A stretch of DNA of 64,000 nucleotides. Source: Polyodon spathula. Its lineage: Eukaryota; Chordata; Actinopteri; Acipenseriformes; Polyodontidae. The stretch lies in the NCBI RefSeq assembly GCF_017654505.1, contig NC_054548.1, forward strand, positions 23,608,870-23,672,869, in the 5' to 3' direction. Positions 1-13,640 of the stretch are shown here, in pieces. Each line of letters starts with the position of its first letter. Position 1 is the first letter of the stretch. The notes beneath the pieces are model-generated. The model worked only from the letters and a program-made list of their open reading frames with translations, did not search any database and was not told where the DNA came from. Made by a program: the position numbers and the translations under genes.

Positions 1-837
1 TTTGAAACAAATTGCTTTATAATCTACATAGAACAAACTAATTTCCAAAATGTAGTTTTACCTCAGTTATTTTAAAGTTGAATAAAAACTGCTGAAGAGC
101 TGTTCAGATTATACATTGGCAGAGGAGGGTTCTGGTCTGAATTTTATCGTAAATTAATAATGTGCAAAAGTTAAATCAATACTAATAAAGTCTTCTTAGT
201 TCAAAGTAATATAGATGCATATTCTGGTCAAATACAAATAACTCAGATGAAAGTGTTCCTGTGATATTCAGAAAGTTTTTGGAAGGACATTTAAACAACT
301 CTCCACCTTAAAGTGGAAAAGAAAGTACACATATTTGTAAACAAAGGTGTTGTTATCATGATCCACATAAACTCAACAAGCACCCCTGGTGATTAAGCAG
401 GAATCTGTGTAAAGCCAGCATTTTTGCCATAGGATCAAAGGCAGCTTGCTGAATACAGTTTCCTAATTATTTTATATTTATACAAATGAGCAGAAGTGCC
501 CTCAGCAATAATTGTGCAGCTATGCAAATAGAATACAGATTTACTGCTCCATTGCGGTACTTTAAGGGTTTTATATCTTTACTTTCTATTACAGCATTTT
601 AAATATTGTTATCCTTCTTTAATTAAAAATTAAACACTTATCAGTTAAAGAACAATCTTCAACTCAAAATGGCTTTGTGTGTATTACCAAGAAGAATGAA
701 AAAAAATGGCATATAACACATACTTGAAAGAACATGTATGTAACATGTTTGGTTGAAAAATTAAACCTATTACATCACTAAAAACTTTCAGTAAAAGAAA
801 TACTAAATAAATATATGTATGTAGCAACACACATATG

Positions 838-897
<60 letters not shown>

Positions 898-3514
898 TTA
901 AGGGGGAAACCCGGTGGTCTACCATTTTTTTTCAACACTTGCCTGCCAATCGAATCTAGGTTGACCCAAAATTTCAAAAAAGACGACTAGGCGAAACCCT
1001 TTTTTCTCAGAATAAAATAAAGACGCCAACAACAGTGTAGAACACTTTAGAGTCTGAATAACAGGTGAATGTGTGATGCAAAGGTTTTGCCAGTAGGTAT
1101 ATTCAAAGTACAATCCAACAGTCGACCAAGGAGCTGTTGGAAGTGGGAAAAGAGCCAACAACAAGAGCAACACATATGTCAGTGACATTATTCCCCTGCC
1201 ATGGCTGTATGCAAAATTTAGAACTATTAGTAACATGGAACAAGTAGATCACCGCATCTACTGTATGCACATGTAAAACTGTAAGTTTGACAGACAGACA
1301 GACGGACCAGGCTCTTCCATATAGTATAACCTCAATGCTGAATGCCTTGTAATTAATTCAATTCTTCACAACTGAATAAGTGCTTCTCTAAATATATTTA
1401 AAACTTTAGTGTGAGATATGTATGGACTGAAAGGCACAGTTCCCAAACCTAACCCCTGCCTCCAAAATAACTATAAAGTAGTACAGTAGTCACTTTATTG
1501 CAGTAATACAACATTTAATCAATAACTCTTTACAAGTTATTTTTACATGACATTTCATTATCTATCTGTATATGTTAGAAATTTAATTAAAAAAATAATT
1601 TTCCTATTTCACCCTCTACTTTTTTCAAAGGCTTACGTTGGTATGAGAGCTCAATTAATTTGTTTCACTGATATCCAACAGACATTGTAGATGACTAATG
1701 CAGTTCTTTAAATGGAAGCATTTATTTTTTTATTAAATTCAGCAAATTAAGACATGTTTAAAATTAGAACACGAGAACTGTAAACCAGAATAGACTCATC
1801 ATCTACAGTACACGTCCTCTTCCCATCTGTCTCATCAAGAAAAGCATTTATTTTCTAAGAAACCTTTAATGTCTTGGCTGGCTAGAGAGGTGCAATAGTC
1901 TAGAGAATTCTTCATTTCTATAAGCCCCAGTCCTTGACACTGCCAAGAACCCTTTTTTTCTCATCCCCCCCAGAAAGACTTGATTGTACTGTATGCTACA
2001 GCAAAAAAAGGGACCATCTGGAGTACCTACAGCACTGTCCCTCAGCTATGGCCTTTGGGAAGCCCTAAGTAGAAAGTAAAAAGTAAAGTAAAAGCTCTTT
2101 GGCTACCAAATCTGCTGGATGATAACATCAGAAAACATGGTTTGCTAACCGTATAATGGTATGTTTGTGTTGGTCACAAGGTGGAGAAAGAACATCAATT
2201 GTTACAAAAGGTTAACTGCTTTTCCACTCAAATGCACATATTATACACATGTATATTACACATATATAGGTAGTTTTCTCTGTAATTTGAGTCACCATAG
2301 AATAAAGATGAAGATCAAGCACCATCTTCTAAATAGCTTTTATTAATATCACAGCAACTATGCAATTCATGGTGCTGGCTTTGATGACTCTATCGATTTG
2401 ATTTAATCTTCACAATCTAAAGCTAGGCTAAACACTGAATGAAAACAATCACACTCATACAAGTACAGTAATTTGACACAATTTACTCTTTCAGATCACA
2501 ATTTATTAATACAGTGCATATTGTTTATTGTATATTTCTGTGAGAACCTGTGGGAAGTGAAGCCAAGAAGAACATTGTGAGTTAATAAGCTCTGACAACC
2601 CAGAGCAACCTCATTTTTGCTTTTGTTGCAGTCATTGTCTCTGAAGTCATTATCATGACTGAGCTATAATATAAATGCATACATTACTAATGTAGCTGAT
2701 CCTGTATATTGCGTTGCGTTCTCGTGAGTGTTTTATATGAGAACTTAATCAACACAGGCTAAGTTATGCCACAAAAGAAATAAAAAGACAACATTTGTTT
2801 TACAATTGAATTAATGATATTACTTGATTATACCAAAATTAAATCTACAAAAATATAAAACATGCTAATAAGCTTTGGGTAAAACTATTATACATCACAT
2901 CCATTCTAATGATCAGTTTTCAAACTATTTATCAGACTGCAGTAATTGTCCACTAATGCTGCCAAAAGCTTACAGTACAAATTCAGTAAGTCTTTCAACA
3001 CTAAGGAGTTGCACTGCTTTAGGATAATTAAATAAACCATGATCCATACTGAAAAAAAGGAAATTCGCCCTAGATGTGCACATTAGTATATGAGATCAAT
3101 TTACTGCTATGTTGTTGCTATTTTTCCTAGACCTGTATACAGGTTGGCAGCGTTGAAATAGATAAAACAAAATTATTCGCCTTGGGCCATTGATGCAGAC
3201 TGCGCTCCGTATATCATGCTGTCTGATTGGAAGAACAAAAACTGTCCAAAGTTCAATTAAGATGCAATGTACTGCGATTGCTGTCACTCAAAAAAAGGTA
3301 TTACTAGAATAGCTTTGTATGATTTGCGTGCATAATTAAAAAACATTTTTAAAAGTGTTTCAGTTAAGTCAGTAGAATGCATTACACACAAATTGGTTAC
3401 AAATCTGATTAGCTGCTTATTTTAGGAAAATGTAAATTAATATATAAAAACAGTAAACAGTAATACAGTAAACTCATAAAAGTAAACTCATTTATCGGAA
3501 TTATTACAATTTTG
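1..3514. other. Unassigned AT-rich DNA with one microsatellite
   Basis: I see no gene here. The stretch is AT-rich and only short chance open frames occur on both strands. The single distinct feature is the TA/GA microsatellite listed separately. No splice-bounded coding block or transposon terminus could be recognised. Confidence 0.5.
831..895. repeat. (TA)n then (GA)n compound microsatellite
   Basis: About 15 bases of alternating TA pass directly into roughly 42 bases of perfect AG repeat. The long Ser-Leu and Tyr-Ile runs in the minus-strand frame across it are translations of the repeat, not protein. Confidence 0.95.
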
Positions 3515-3924
3515 GGTAGCACTTTATATTAAGGTGCTGCTTATTAATATTTTATAACATTAAACATGTTATAAATGTATAATATATGCGTAATAACTAT
3601 GTTATAGAGTGTTAATAAAGCATTACAGTTGGTCTATAGCCATACAATAGCCATAGACGGAATTACGATTAAACATCCCAAAGTACAATAGGTGGCTAAA
3701 AACTGTCCCCTTTATAAAACTGTAATTCCATCTACGGCTATTGCATGGTTAAACATCCCAAAGTAGAGTAGGTGGCTTAAAACTGATTTTCTTTATAAAA
3801 CTGGAATTCTGTCTATGGTTAATGCATGGTTATAAACCATATATAATATTTTATTAACACTATATAACATAGTTTATAAACATATATAACGTTAATACGC
3901 AGCACCTTAATATAAAGTGTTACA
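3515..3924. mobile_element. 410-bp MITE with TIRs and a probable 8-bp duplication
   Basis: The ends are inverted copies of about 25 bp with core GTAACACTTTATATTAAGG; the left copy has one substitution. CAATTTTG lies at 3507-3514 and again at 3925-3932, fitting an 8-bp target duplication. Inside, a block of about 85 bp occurs twice in tandem (roughly 3655-3735 and 3737-3835), each ending near a TGCATGGTTA or related motif. There is no coding capacity, so this is non-autonomous. An 8-bp duplication fits hAT and a few other superfamilies. The TIR does not let me assign a family. Confidence 0.8.
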
Positions 3925-4480
3925 CAATTTTGTCCCATTCATTTATTTATCTACATCTCAAAGACATTACTTTCTAGACGCCCACGCACTGAATAGTAAT
4001 TCGTTGGTTACTAGTGACGAAGTTTGAACATTTACAATTATTAGAAATTACTAGAGAGAGAAAATAAGGCTGGTCTCACTCATGCTACCATGTTATTATA
4101 AGTAACAAAAAAGCTGTGCGCAGTGATGGTGCAGATTAGGCAAAAACAAGTTGATTATACGATTGTCACCTGGATTGTGCCAGCTACTTACACAATCCAT
4201 GAAATTGCGTTAAAAAAAGTGTGTGTGTGGGCAGAACCTCCCCTGCAGTCTTTAGCCCTGGGATTAGTCTGGTTGCTTATCGCTGGACTTTCTCTTTCTT
4301 GTAGTGCTTGTATCCTTTTTTGTCATCTTAGCATTTTTTTTCAGAAAGGAAAAATCCACCCAATAAAGTTACCAAATCAGAAATAAACAACAGACATTTG
4401 ATCTAGGGGCTCGTAACGTCAATTATTCAAATTCGTCATAGAATTGTGAAGCGTATAGTGTTTTAAAACAAAAAGTATAA

Positions 4481-5090
4481 TTAACTCTTTGCAGTCTTAT
4501 GTCGGACCAGGTCCGACATTACAATTTTTCCTTTCCAGTCTGATGTCGGACCCTGTCCAACATAATAAAAAAGACATCAAGCGCAGGTCTCTGGTCGTTT
4601 TTTCTCCGGAAGAAGCTGAGAAAACCTTTCAATGGCCGAGTGAGACCGATAGGGGCTGAGAGAAGCTGGGAGAAGCTGAGAGAAGGCCCTGCACCACAGA
4701 CCTAACAAGGACATAAAAAATCAAGATAGCTGCTTCTGCGTTCAGCGCTCAAAGAATATCACAGGCATTTGCAGAGCTTTTTGTGATGTCATAGTAATAA
4801 AATAATGACTTGGATTGCATTATTGAGTAGTTTGGTGATAAAACAAGTGATCAGGGGATGATTTCTCAGTATGCACGACTATGAAGACGTATGGGATAAA
4901 CACAGTGAACAAGGGGTGGGGCTTGGCTGGAGATGCACAGTGTCCTGTTGATATGCAAGGCCTTTTAAGCCTGTTTTACTGTGAAAAAAAAAACAATTAA
5001 ATAGCGCATATAAAATAAACAGCACGTGTGAAAATAAATTGGACCTGATGTGCCTCACAGGCGCTGAATAAATGGACCGCTAAGGGTTAA
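4481..5090. mobile_element. piggyBac-type MITE flanked by TTAA
   Basis: The left end reads TTAACTCTTTGCAGTC. The right end, read inverted, is TTAACCCTTAGCGGTC, so both termini start at TTAA, the piggyBac target. Just inside the left end are two near-copies of a short palindrome built on GTCGGACC/GGTCCGAC (about 4502-4565). About 610 bp long, no transposase. Subterminal palindromes and TTAA termini are typical of non-autonomous piggyBac derivatives in fish. Also present are three AGAAGCTG-type repeats near 4610-4685. Confidence 0.8.
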
Positions 5091-6871
5091 TAGTTGAAAC
5101 AGATTCTGTGGGGCACAGGAGAAATGCAAAAGTTAAAACAAACAAAGCACTGATATGAACAGGGGTGGGGCTAACTTTACTTCAGTAATACGAAAAATTA
5201 AATGGCCAACTAACATAATGTGTGTTATAAAGGCAAATTACTGTATAATGAGCCGCCATTTTGTTTATTAGTATTCATTCACAACGCAAGTATTGAAATT
5301 TGACAGGTTTATACGTCTCAAGCTATGAGGATACCGAGATCGTGTCCTCAGTTGTTTTTTTGCATCTCAATGCTGATTCTTATGGAAAAATTCTATCAAA
5401 GTACAAAACACTCCTTACTTTTCTCTGTTGGTTTGCTGTGTAACATAGATTTAGATAGTAAATACCAAGCAGTCATATAAATTCTGCCAGCTATAGCTTG
5501 AAACCTAAGTTTGACCTCGGTAGAATGACAGCTCTGGTTACGACGCTGTTCACGAGTAAATGACATACCCGCATGTAAAAAGCAGGTTATGATTTCAACC
5601 TCAAAGATTGCTATACAAAAAAAAAGCCAGAGTTTAAAACAAAGTGGCACTAAACAGTTAATATCCAATTTACACAAACTGTAATTGAACTTTATTGAGC
5701 GAATCAACGAATACAGCTGTGTACCATTACGTCATGTTAAGTGTGTGGTCTGGATCATTATTATGAACATGTGGATGTTAAGACAACAGTGGTTGTGGAA
5801 AGTAATTAAGAAAATTAAAGAACACAACTCTATGTCGAACATTAAGACAATATATAATGCTAATTTTTGGTGGAAATTGGATTTCAAATTTAAAAAAAAA
5901 AACAATTTGCTAGCATGGAGCTTGTTTTTCAACACAAATAAAAAGTGCATAAAAGTTACTGTACAAAAGAAATGTTATAATGTGGGCTTTGATATCATCT
6001 GTGTTTGCCCAGGAATGTTTTTCCCCCCATGTATCTGATATTTTTTTTATTGTTGCCTTTTGAGTACATAAACCCTCGTGGCACTTCAGCTTCACTTTTA
6101 AATGGATTTTTCACATCAACAGAAATTATTCCTATTGAATATAAGGATTATACTGCCATCAGCAGTGCCTACAGTTTTTGTACAAACATAGCACGTATCT
6201 AAATTGAAACTAGGAATCCAAGCACATTAAGCTGGTGCACTTTTATTTAACTGCGGGAAACTGGCAATTTTGTCCAAACATCTAAAACAAATGTACCATT
6301 AAACCCTGAGGCTATGTGAAACATTTACTAATTTAGTATATTATTAAACTATAAAAATGTTGAAACTGAACTGCTCATGGGAATTAAATATATTCAATAT
6401 TCCTGGCTTTCTCAAGTAAGTTTTTCATTTATATATATTTGCTCTCTTGATTGAAAACCATTATAAATGTAAAAAAAAGAAGAAAAAAAACAATAAAGCA
6501 GACAAATAGGGTTGACTGTGATTTTAATCATTGTTGAAAAGATGGGCTGAATGGATATCTGGTTTTTTTTTGTTTGTTTCTTACTGTGTATTTGCTGTAT
6601 ATAACAATTGGCCAGCACATGTGTGTAGTTTGTATGCTATAATGTGGTAATGTTTTTAGAAGTACCTGTAAGTTTTCTGCCAGAGCAACATTATAGGAAA
6701 GTGTACTTAACCCTAGAAGGGCCGGAAATATGCTTATACTGTACCTAGAAGATCCGCAGCAGTCTTTCTAATGGCTGTATTCAAATAGTATAACGAATGG
6801 AGAAACAGTCAGATGTAATTCATTTTTTACATTTTTTTGTATTGAGTACGTCACATAAACATCTAAACAAC

Positions 6872-6874
<3 letters not shown>
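5091..6874. other. Unassigned AT-rich DNA
   Basis: No gene recognised. Open frames on both strands near 5400-6200 overlap each other and have no recognisable domain. A TTAACCCTAGAAGGGCC motif near 6708 resembles a piggyBac-like terminus, but I found no partner end. Confidence 0.4.

Positions 6875-6942
<68 letters not shown>
6875..6942. repeat. (TA)n microsatellite
   Basis: About 68 bases of perfect alternating AT. The open frame across it reads as a Tyr-Ile run, which is an artefact. Confidence 0.97.
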
Positions 6943-6944
<2 letters not shown>

Positions 6945-7129
6945 CTATTGATTTATTTTATGAAAAAAAAAATCAGGAAACTGGTTACTGATGAGATAAT
7001 AGCTTAATAATATCAGCTTAGGACATTTATTCACAGGGGCAATAAAAGGAGAATAGGCCACTTAAATTTGCTTTCTGCCGATCTCAGGTGAGAATTTGTC
7101 AGTGAAGATTTGGAGAAAGCAACAGATAC

Positions 7130-7987
7130 TGGGGATGCACCGAATTTGGCCAAAAACCGAACCGAATCCCGAATCTGCAAAAACCGTCAAGGAAACTGAA
7201 AGAAACTCTTGAACAAAAAACAGACTGGCAGCTACTAACAAGAGACGCGCACAATCTATAGTTTTGAGCCTTTTAGTTAATAGTATTTTTATTACTGAAT
7301 GGAAATATATCCCTGAATAAGATTTCAGTTTGAAACTTACACAATTTACCGCTAGCATCCTCCCCCCACAACAGAAATGTCAAAATACAGAACCGTTTAC
7401 TTTACCTTTACAAGAAAAGAGAGCTGCATCTTTGCATTAACTGACTGTTTTCTTTAATGACATTTCAACCTGTGTCACCTGATCTGAGACTGAGAGCTTT
7501 GAGGAAAAAATTACAGTAATGAGTGACCTGAATGATCTCCCTGCGAAATAAAACCACGTTGATTTAAATACACTGTGTGTGTAACACATATCAAATAGAC
7601 TATGAAATAGTTAAAAAATAAAACACGGCACTTCCCAAATGGTTCATCTTGTATTGGCGCATTGCAATACGTAAAATTTTATTTACTAAAGCATATTGCT
7701 CAACAGTGTCTTGCACATCTGACCGTTGTAAAGCTACAAAAAATATATATTTATGTGCACCGATTTATTTATTTTTTGATCTCAGTATAATCTGTAGAAC
7801 ACAGACAAAGCAACAAAACACAAAAGTCTACAACACTTTGTCATTACTATATATTATATTTACTGCATAACTTTACTCCAGGAAAAGTGTGATGTGAAGG
7901 TGCTGTTGTATACGGGGGTATGTTTGCATTCAGCAGCTGTGTGTGTTTTGTGCGTGCTCCACCAGTAATTTAGGGAGTCGAGAGAAA
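7130..7987 (+). mobile_element. hAT-like non-autonomous element, copy 1, 3' end missing
   Basis: It starts TGGGGATGCACCGAAT, close to the terminus of the element at 25357-27536. From there its sequence follows the reverse complement of that element: the AAACTGAA block, the CAGACTGGCAGCTACT block, the block around ATATATCCCTGAATAAG, and finally the block ending CACCAGTAATTTAGGGA. Similarity stops near 7987 and no matching second TIR follows, so the far end is lost. No transposase ORF. The superfamily rests on the terminus only. Confidence 0.7.
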
Positions 7988-8310
7988 ACTTCAAATAATC
8001 GTCGGTCTCTAATACATGCCAGGGCTGTTAGGAAATATTAACAACAGACACCGGGTCTCTTTTCAACACTGGGTTATGTATAATACACACTGTTATTACC
8101 CACTGACACAACCTTTAATGATGTTGCTGATGAATGTTCTAATTTAATTATGTACTTTTTATAGGATTGTGTGTAGGCAGCTTTTTCATGACTGCATCTG
8201 AAGTATTTGCAGATGTCAGTGATCTTACATAATAAACGTAGAGTCTCAAATAGTCTCCGGTTTCCAATAGGCACCAGGGCTACTGGCAAATATTGTAAAT
8301 AAACGGTTTA
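7985..8310 (+). repeat. Degenerate direct repeat around a CCAGGGCT core
   Basis: A block of about 45 bp near 7995-8042 recurs diverged near 8248-8300; both copies carry a CCAGGGCT core followed by AAATATT. The origin is unknown. Confidence 0.4.
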
Positions 8311-8359
8311 TTCTTTTAAAAGGTATATTTTACGTTATGTTCAGTCTGTTATTAAGCTA

Positions 8360-8680
8360 CAGTGCCGGAGTCTATGGTGGAATACCCCAGATATACTCGG
8401 ACGAAGAGTGCACATCATGTGGAGGATTGCTGTTTCAGTGGAATACCTAAATAGTTAATGACTCTTGTTTTTGCAAAAATGTTTCTTTTGTCCCCTGGTA
8501 TGGAAACAGAACGCAAGGAAGACAGACCCCGGAATTGGAACTTTCCTTGCCTGCAGGAAAGCCTTTGAGCACCTTTTTTGATGAGATACAGACCGGCTGG
8601 AAGAGGCAGCAAATGTCTGTTAAGTATTCAACACATAGTGATTTTATCCTCTTATTAACTCGAGAATAAGCAGACCTTAG
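8360..8680 (+). repeat. Dispersed repeat block, copy 1
   Basis: It begins CAGTGCCGGAGT and ends GAATAAGCAGACCTTA. The same block recurs in the same orientation at 24952-25277, sharing the 20-base stretch from TTTCAGTGGAATACCTAAAT and many shorter blocks. No ORF survives in both copies. It may be part of a larger LTR-type element whose limits I could not define. Confidence 0.7.
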
Positions 8681-11600
8681 AGAAGTTCACCTGGAGCTGT
8701 TAATCTGGAGGTCTTGATTGGCTGAGGGGCATGTCCCAGGGAGCCTGCACTGGGACTAATGCTCACCTTGTGTGGCAAACCTTTATTTTTTAGCTTTACT
8801 TTGCTTTGTCTTCTTTATTATTATTTGGTGGTACCCTAGCGTTGGACCTGTGTTGAGGTTAAATCTGCATGCCGGTGCGGCATGTCAACACTCATTGCTC
8901 TGTGTCTGATTCAGTCTTATTCATTGATGACCCACATATGCAGTATGTAGCATCCTGTTCCACCCTGCAATATATTTCTCAAATGAAACATAAATGTTTT
9001 TCTATTTTATGTACATGTTCTGGGTCATTAATCAGCTTGTAATCATTTCTTATTCTCAGGAGCTTGTAGTAACAAGAGCTTTTGAAAGGAACATTAATAA
9101 ACACTTTCCCTTAGAATCAATTGCTATGACTTTTACATTTAAGGGGAGGGGTCTTTTATTGCAACAGAATTCACAAATAAGCTCCGCTGGTAACTGCAGC
9201 CTGATGTGAATGAGATGTGTGAATGTGTTTGGCTGCAGCTGATTAATGGCCCAGTACATGTGGGAATAAATATATTGTCAAACCAATTGTGGTTATGTTG
9301 ATAGGCACAGCAGCATTAAGCACTGAGTGAGTTCAAAAGTCTACACAGTGCTGAGTAGTAGATCACTTTAACTCTGAATTTGCAATTGTATTCTGCTTGA
9401 CAACTCAATGCAGACACTCGTCTGTAGCAATACTGTTTTGGACATAAGCCAGATGAGTGCTACAGCCTTGCCTAACGCTGCCACATACTCATTTTGTTGA
9501 TCTTCAACATCTCTGGCATATAAGTATTAATTAGAATGTGGTCCATTGGAAATATGTGACACTTATTCCATTTTAGTAGACCAGGGGTCCGATCTTCGAT
9601 CTTCGCGTAATCCCCTCGTTAAATTTGTGCCTAGCAAAAAAATAATGCTTTGGCACAAAATGAGAGATATTCCAAAATGGCACAAAGCAGTTGCACAACA
9701 TTGGAATATAGCAGTTTTCTGAGCAATTCGCAAATCTGTTTGTGCCTCACAAAACCGTGCATTCACTACCAATATAGAAACTGCACACAACAGCCAAGCG
9801 AGAATGCAGAATGATAGACAGTCACAAGCTGCTATCATTGGTTTTGCCATAGTATGTACCGATATGACTGCAGATGAGACCACACAGTATATCGTGCACA
9901 CATACATACGGACCATTCAAATACACAATTGGCTCCATAGCTAGGCGTCGAATTTTCAAATTAATGAACTGAATACTACTGTTTTATTGAATACGGACAG
10001 TATTGTATCACAAGAAAATACTATATAGGTTTATTTAAAGGCCAGCTGATCCGATATAGCTGTATGTTTTTGAAGCAAAATAAAAAAAGGCTATGTATAC
10101 TGTCTTTTTTCTGAATTTTTTTTTTTTTTAATATGTCGTGCCGTGACAAAGTCTACTGTGGTAGCGCGCTCTCTGATTTGTAAATGTAACGAGTTCATTC
10201 ACCTGCAAAGTAAACATCAGTCAAGCATTTTTATATACACAGTACACATCAATGCGTTATTTTATAAATTCTTCTCACCCATTTCAACATCATGATTAAG
10301 CCCAGTATGTAAGGTTTTGAGTGTCGCTGGAATGGATTTTTTTTGTTATGCCATTTTTTTGGTAAGAATAATAAATGAATGAATAAGTCAGTAATAAATG
10401 AACAGACTGGACAGCTGCACAAAAACAACTAGAAATTGCAGTTAACAGAACTGTTTGTTCCCCCTCAATTAACTTATGATTGGACTGCTGCAGAGAAAAT
10501 ACAGATCTTTGATTGGTTGATCGTATCAACGGTCTGGCTTTTAGCATCCTTTCACAGCAAAAGTGCCACCCCCCTTCATCCTTCTCTCAATCTTAATTTC
10601 CATACTTTGATGGTACACATTGAATGCCGATATGCCTGTGGAACAGTGAAGAACACATAAAACTATATATGTAAACACACTACTTCTGTCCATCATATCA
10701 ATACAGTGATAAAACACATAACTGATCGCCCATCCGGTGTGTGCAGATTGGGAGGTTAGGGTTCTGTACTATTATACGTTTGTACTATTGTACCCAACTC
10801 CAGAGTGGAGTGTTACTCTGACACTATTTGAGCCAGCAGTGATAGCGATGACACCTGTGCACTACAAACCACTTTGCCACAAATACTGTACATATACAAT
10901 ATACAGTATTCTAAATGTATATTCATGACTCTGATAAGCATGTTTCTTTAATCATGATATATATATTAAAGGGGTCGGAAAATCTAAGTTAAGTTCAGAG
11001 ACAAAGGTAATTCTATCATGGTGTTTATTAATTTTATGTTTTGCTGTTTTATTTTCTGTTTTCCATTTAACACATGTGTAGCATCAATAATATATATTGA
11101 GGAGTTTTTAGTTTCTTTGAAGTCGTGTTTGAAATGCTTAAAGCAAGCAGAACTTTGTAGAGACATAACACTGATAGAAGTTTTGTTTCTTAAACTAGAG
11201 AGTCATCTCGAAATTATAGCAGCAATTCTTATTTCTTTTTTTCTGCGCTGATATTCAACATCCAAGTTTGATTTCCATTTTTGAACTAACTCACACAAAT
11301 CTCAAATGTGCAGTTGAATCTTTACGCATTAATACTGACTCTATGCAAGTAAATGCTTGTGACTCTGCCTGCAGGACCGTGGCAGCAAGACAAGAAAACA
11401 TGGGAAGAACCAAGGTAAAAAATACAGCTTTCTTTACAAGGCAACACAAATATTGTATATTAATTTACATACACATATAATTATTTTGTTTTTAGAATTA
11501 TCATACACTTTTTGAACAGTACACGCCATTATATAAAATATTAATGTATTAGGATGGGAAAATATATCCATCAGCATAATTAAGATTAGTGCCAGTGTAC

Positions 11601-12014
11601 ATTTGCCCTTACACTTACTGTACTATCATTCAGACCAAAGTTTGGTAAGTTTTTGTCTCTGTCCCTGCCCCATTTTGTAGTGTCTTAAAATGCCATATTT
11701 TTTTAAATCTGAATGTATTTCCACACACACTTATCTTTTGTAGATACATCAATCTAATTTGACCACTACTTATATCTGTAAAACATTAAAATACTCTTAT
11801 AGAGGTTTTCTTGTAATACATTATGTAGGTGTAATAAGCATGTATGTTTCTTATCTTTCCTATATGAATGCCTAAGTAGACCTACCTATACAGGTTACAT
11901 ACACATTATCCATATGCTTTGATCTTAATGGCCGTGTATTATACTGCCACACTAACATTAGTACAGTGACTCACTAAACAATATTAAATTCCTATGTTGT
12001 GTTTAGATTTTCAG
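8681..12014. other. Unassigned DNA
   Basis: No gene found. Around 9581 a GGGGTCCGATCTTCG motif resembles termini of some fish Harbinger-type repeats, but no partner end was identified. The 117-residue minus-strand frame at 9563-9916 has no recognisable domain and is treated as chance. Confidence 0.4.
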
Positions 12015-13640
12015 AAGTAACCAGATCGATTTTCCTCGGAAAATAGGATTTTCATGGAAAGCAATTGCAAAATGCCTGGGAGTCATCATGTCTACTGTGT
12101 ATCACAGAAGAAAATAAATGGGAATGGATATCTCACATCACAACAGATTTTCTGGCATTAGTAATCACGTTTTTGATGATGTACAACACATTTTGTCTCT
12201 TACTCCCAATGGAGAAAGCTGTGTCATGGGACAGTCTTGTGCAGAGAGGAGTGAGAGTGTAAAGGTGGAGGGTTCAGGAGTGGCTTTCTATTTTAGATCC
12301 AGTTGGAAAAGCTGTAAGAAAATGAAGAGCAGTTAGATGCAGAGTTTACAATGTGCCCGGGCCAAATCATTTATGGTATGCATATTCTTTTAAAACAGTT
12401 TTTCCCACCATTATTTCTCCCTAATATGTCATAGAAAGTTTGCTGCTTTCAGTAGTTTAATCAAATATTACTAAACAAGATATGTAACATGACCTATGCT
12501 ACATAGTTATTTAAAATAATATATTTTTATATACAGATTATGTATCTTGGCCCACCATCTAATGGTCATGGACAGGTTAAGAATGGGACTAATATCTGCA
12601 TAGAAGTACAGTAGTTTACATTTAAGAAGTTTGTTACTGACTGTACCTTATCCATATGAAAAATAACTTGTTTTCTTTTACTTTTTTTTTTTTCTTAGTC
12701 CTGTCATGTCAGTTATAATTCAAGTTGCTATTTTATTATTTTAAAATATAGCACATCCCAAGGAGGACGTTTGTATTCTTGGAGCCACAAGAGGTGAACA
12801 ATGCTGTCCTCAATAGCATTATAAATATTATAAATATATCCACATTGAAGCTTGTATTTGTAAATAAATTGAGTTTCTATTGTTTCCACAGGTACATTGA
12901 TGGTAATCACAAGCTAGTGTCATGGCGATTTATTTTCCATGGATGTGTGGATGGCTTCAGTCGACTTCTCATCTACTTAAAATGTTGCACAAATAATTTG
13001 TCCCAAACAGTTTTAACACTGTTTGAAAATTGAGTATCTAAATTTGGACTACCTTACCAAGTTAGGGGGGGGATCTAGGAGGAAAGAATATTCGAGTTGC
13101 CCGCTTCATGATTATTATGAGGGGTGTAAATAGAGATAGCTTCATAGCTGGAAGAAGTGTTCATAACCAACATATTGAGCGGCTGTGGGCAGAGCTCAGC
13201 AGTCATTCACTACTACAGAGACTTGTTTCATTGGATGGAAAATCAGGGAATAGTAGAATCTGTAAGAGGGAACCACGTTTATGCTCTTCATTATGTTTAT
13301 TTGAGCAAAATCAATAGATCTGTTACAGAATTTGTACACCTGTGGAATAACCACGCCTTGAGTACTGAAGGACATCAATCTCTTTATCAGTTGTGGACTG
13401 AAGGAATGTTGCAGAACAGTACTGTTCTTCATGATGTGCCTGTATCAGAATATGATATCGATGGTGCTCAAAATCCAAACCATGATACCAATGACCATAT
13501 TTTGCATGACAATACACAGTCGTCTGAAGAGCAAATAAACTACCTCCAGTCAATGGTAGATCCGAGCATTGACGATTTAAATTATGGAACAGATCATTAT
13601 ATGTTCACGTGTCTTATTTTACAGAGCGTTTTTGGTTATG
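12015..13640 (+). pseudogene. HTH + integrase-core (DDE) transposase-like pseudogene, two exons
   Basis: Exon 1 (12015-12375) encodes a resolvase-like helix-turn-helix with SWKAIAKCLGV and STVYHRRK, then a linker with LTPNGESCVMG. A frame change follows, then a block containing DPVGKAV and YNVPGPNHLW. A GTATGC donor follows at 12376, and the acceptor CAG ends at 12891. The splice rejoins W-Y-IDGNHK, where this family has WHIDGNHK. Exon 2 carries the integrase core: first Asp in [15 protein letters not shown], second Asp in DLGGKN (about 13071), and Glu in HNQHIERLW. It ends with WNNHALSTEG. Breaks: in-frame TAA and TGA codons in exon 1 and a TGA in exon 2, a frameshift at the G-run near 13065, and another near 13195. 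The three catalytic positions survive but the frame does not. The family resembles the retroviral/IS3-like integrase cores common in fish; the exact superfamily is uncertain. Confidence 0.8.
12376..12891 (+). other. Intron of the integrase-core pseudogene
   Basis: Bounded by GTATGC at the donor and TTGTTTCCACAG at the acceptor. Removing it restores a Trp codon split TG|G and joins the linker to the IDGNHK motif exactly where relatives are continuous. Confidence 0.7.

Noticed and set aside
9563..9916. 117-residue minus-strand frame rich in Cys and hydrophobic residues
   Set aside because: No family motif; the frame starts near a repeat-like motif and has no supporting splice or promoter context.
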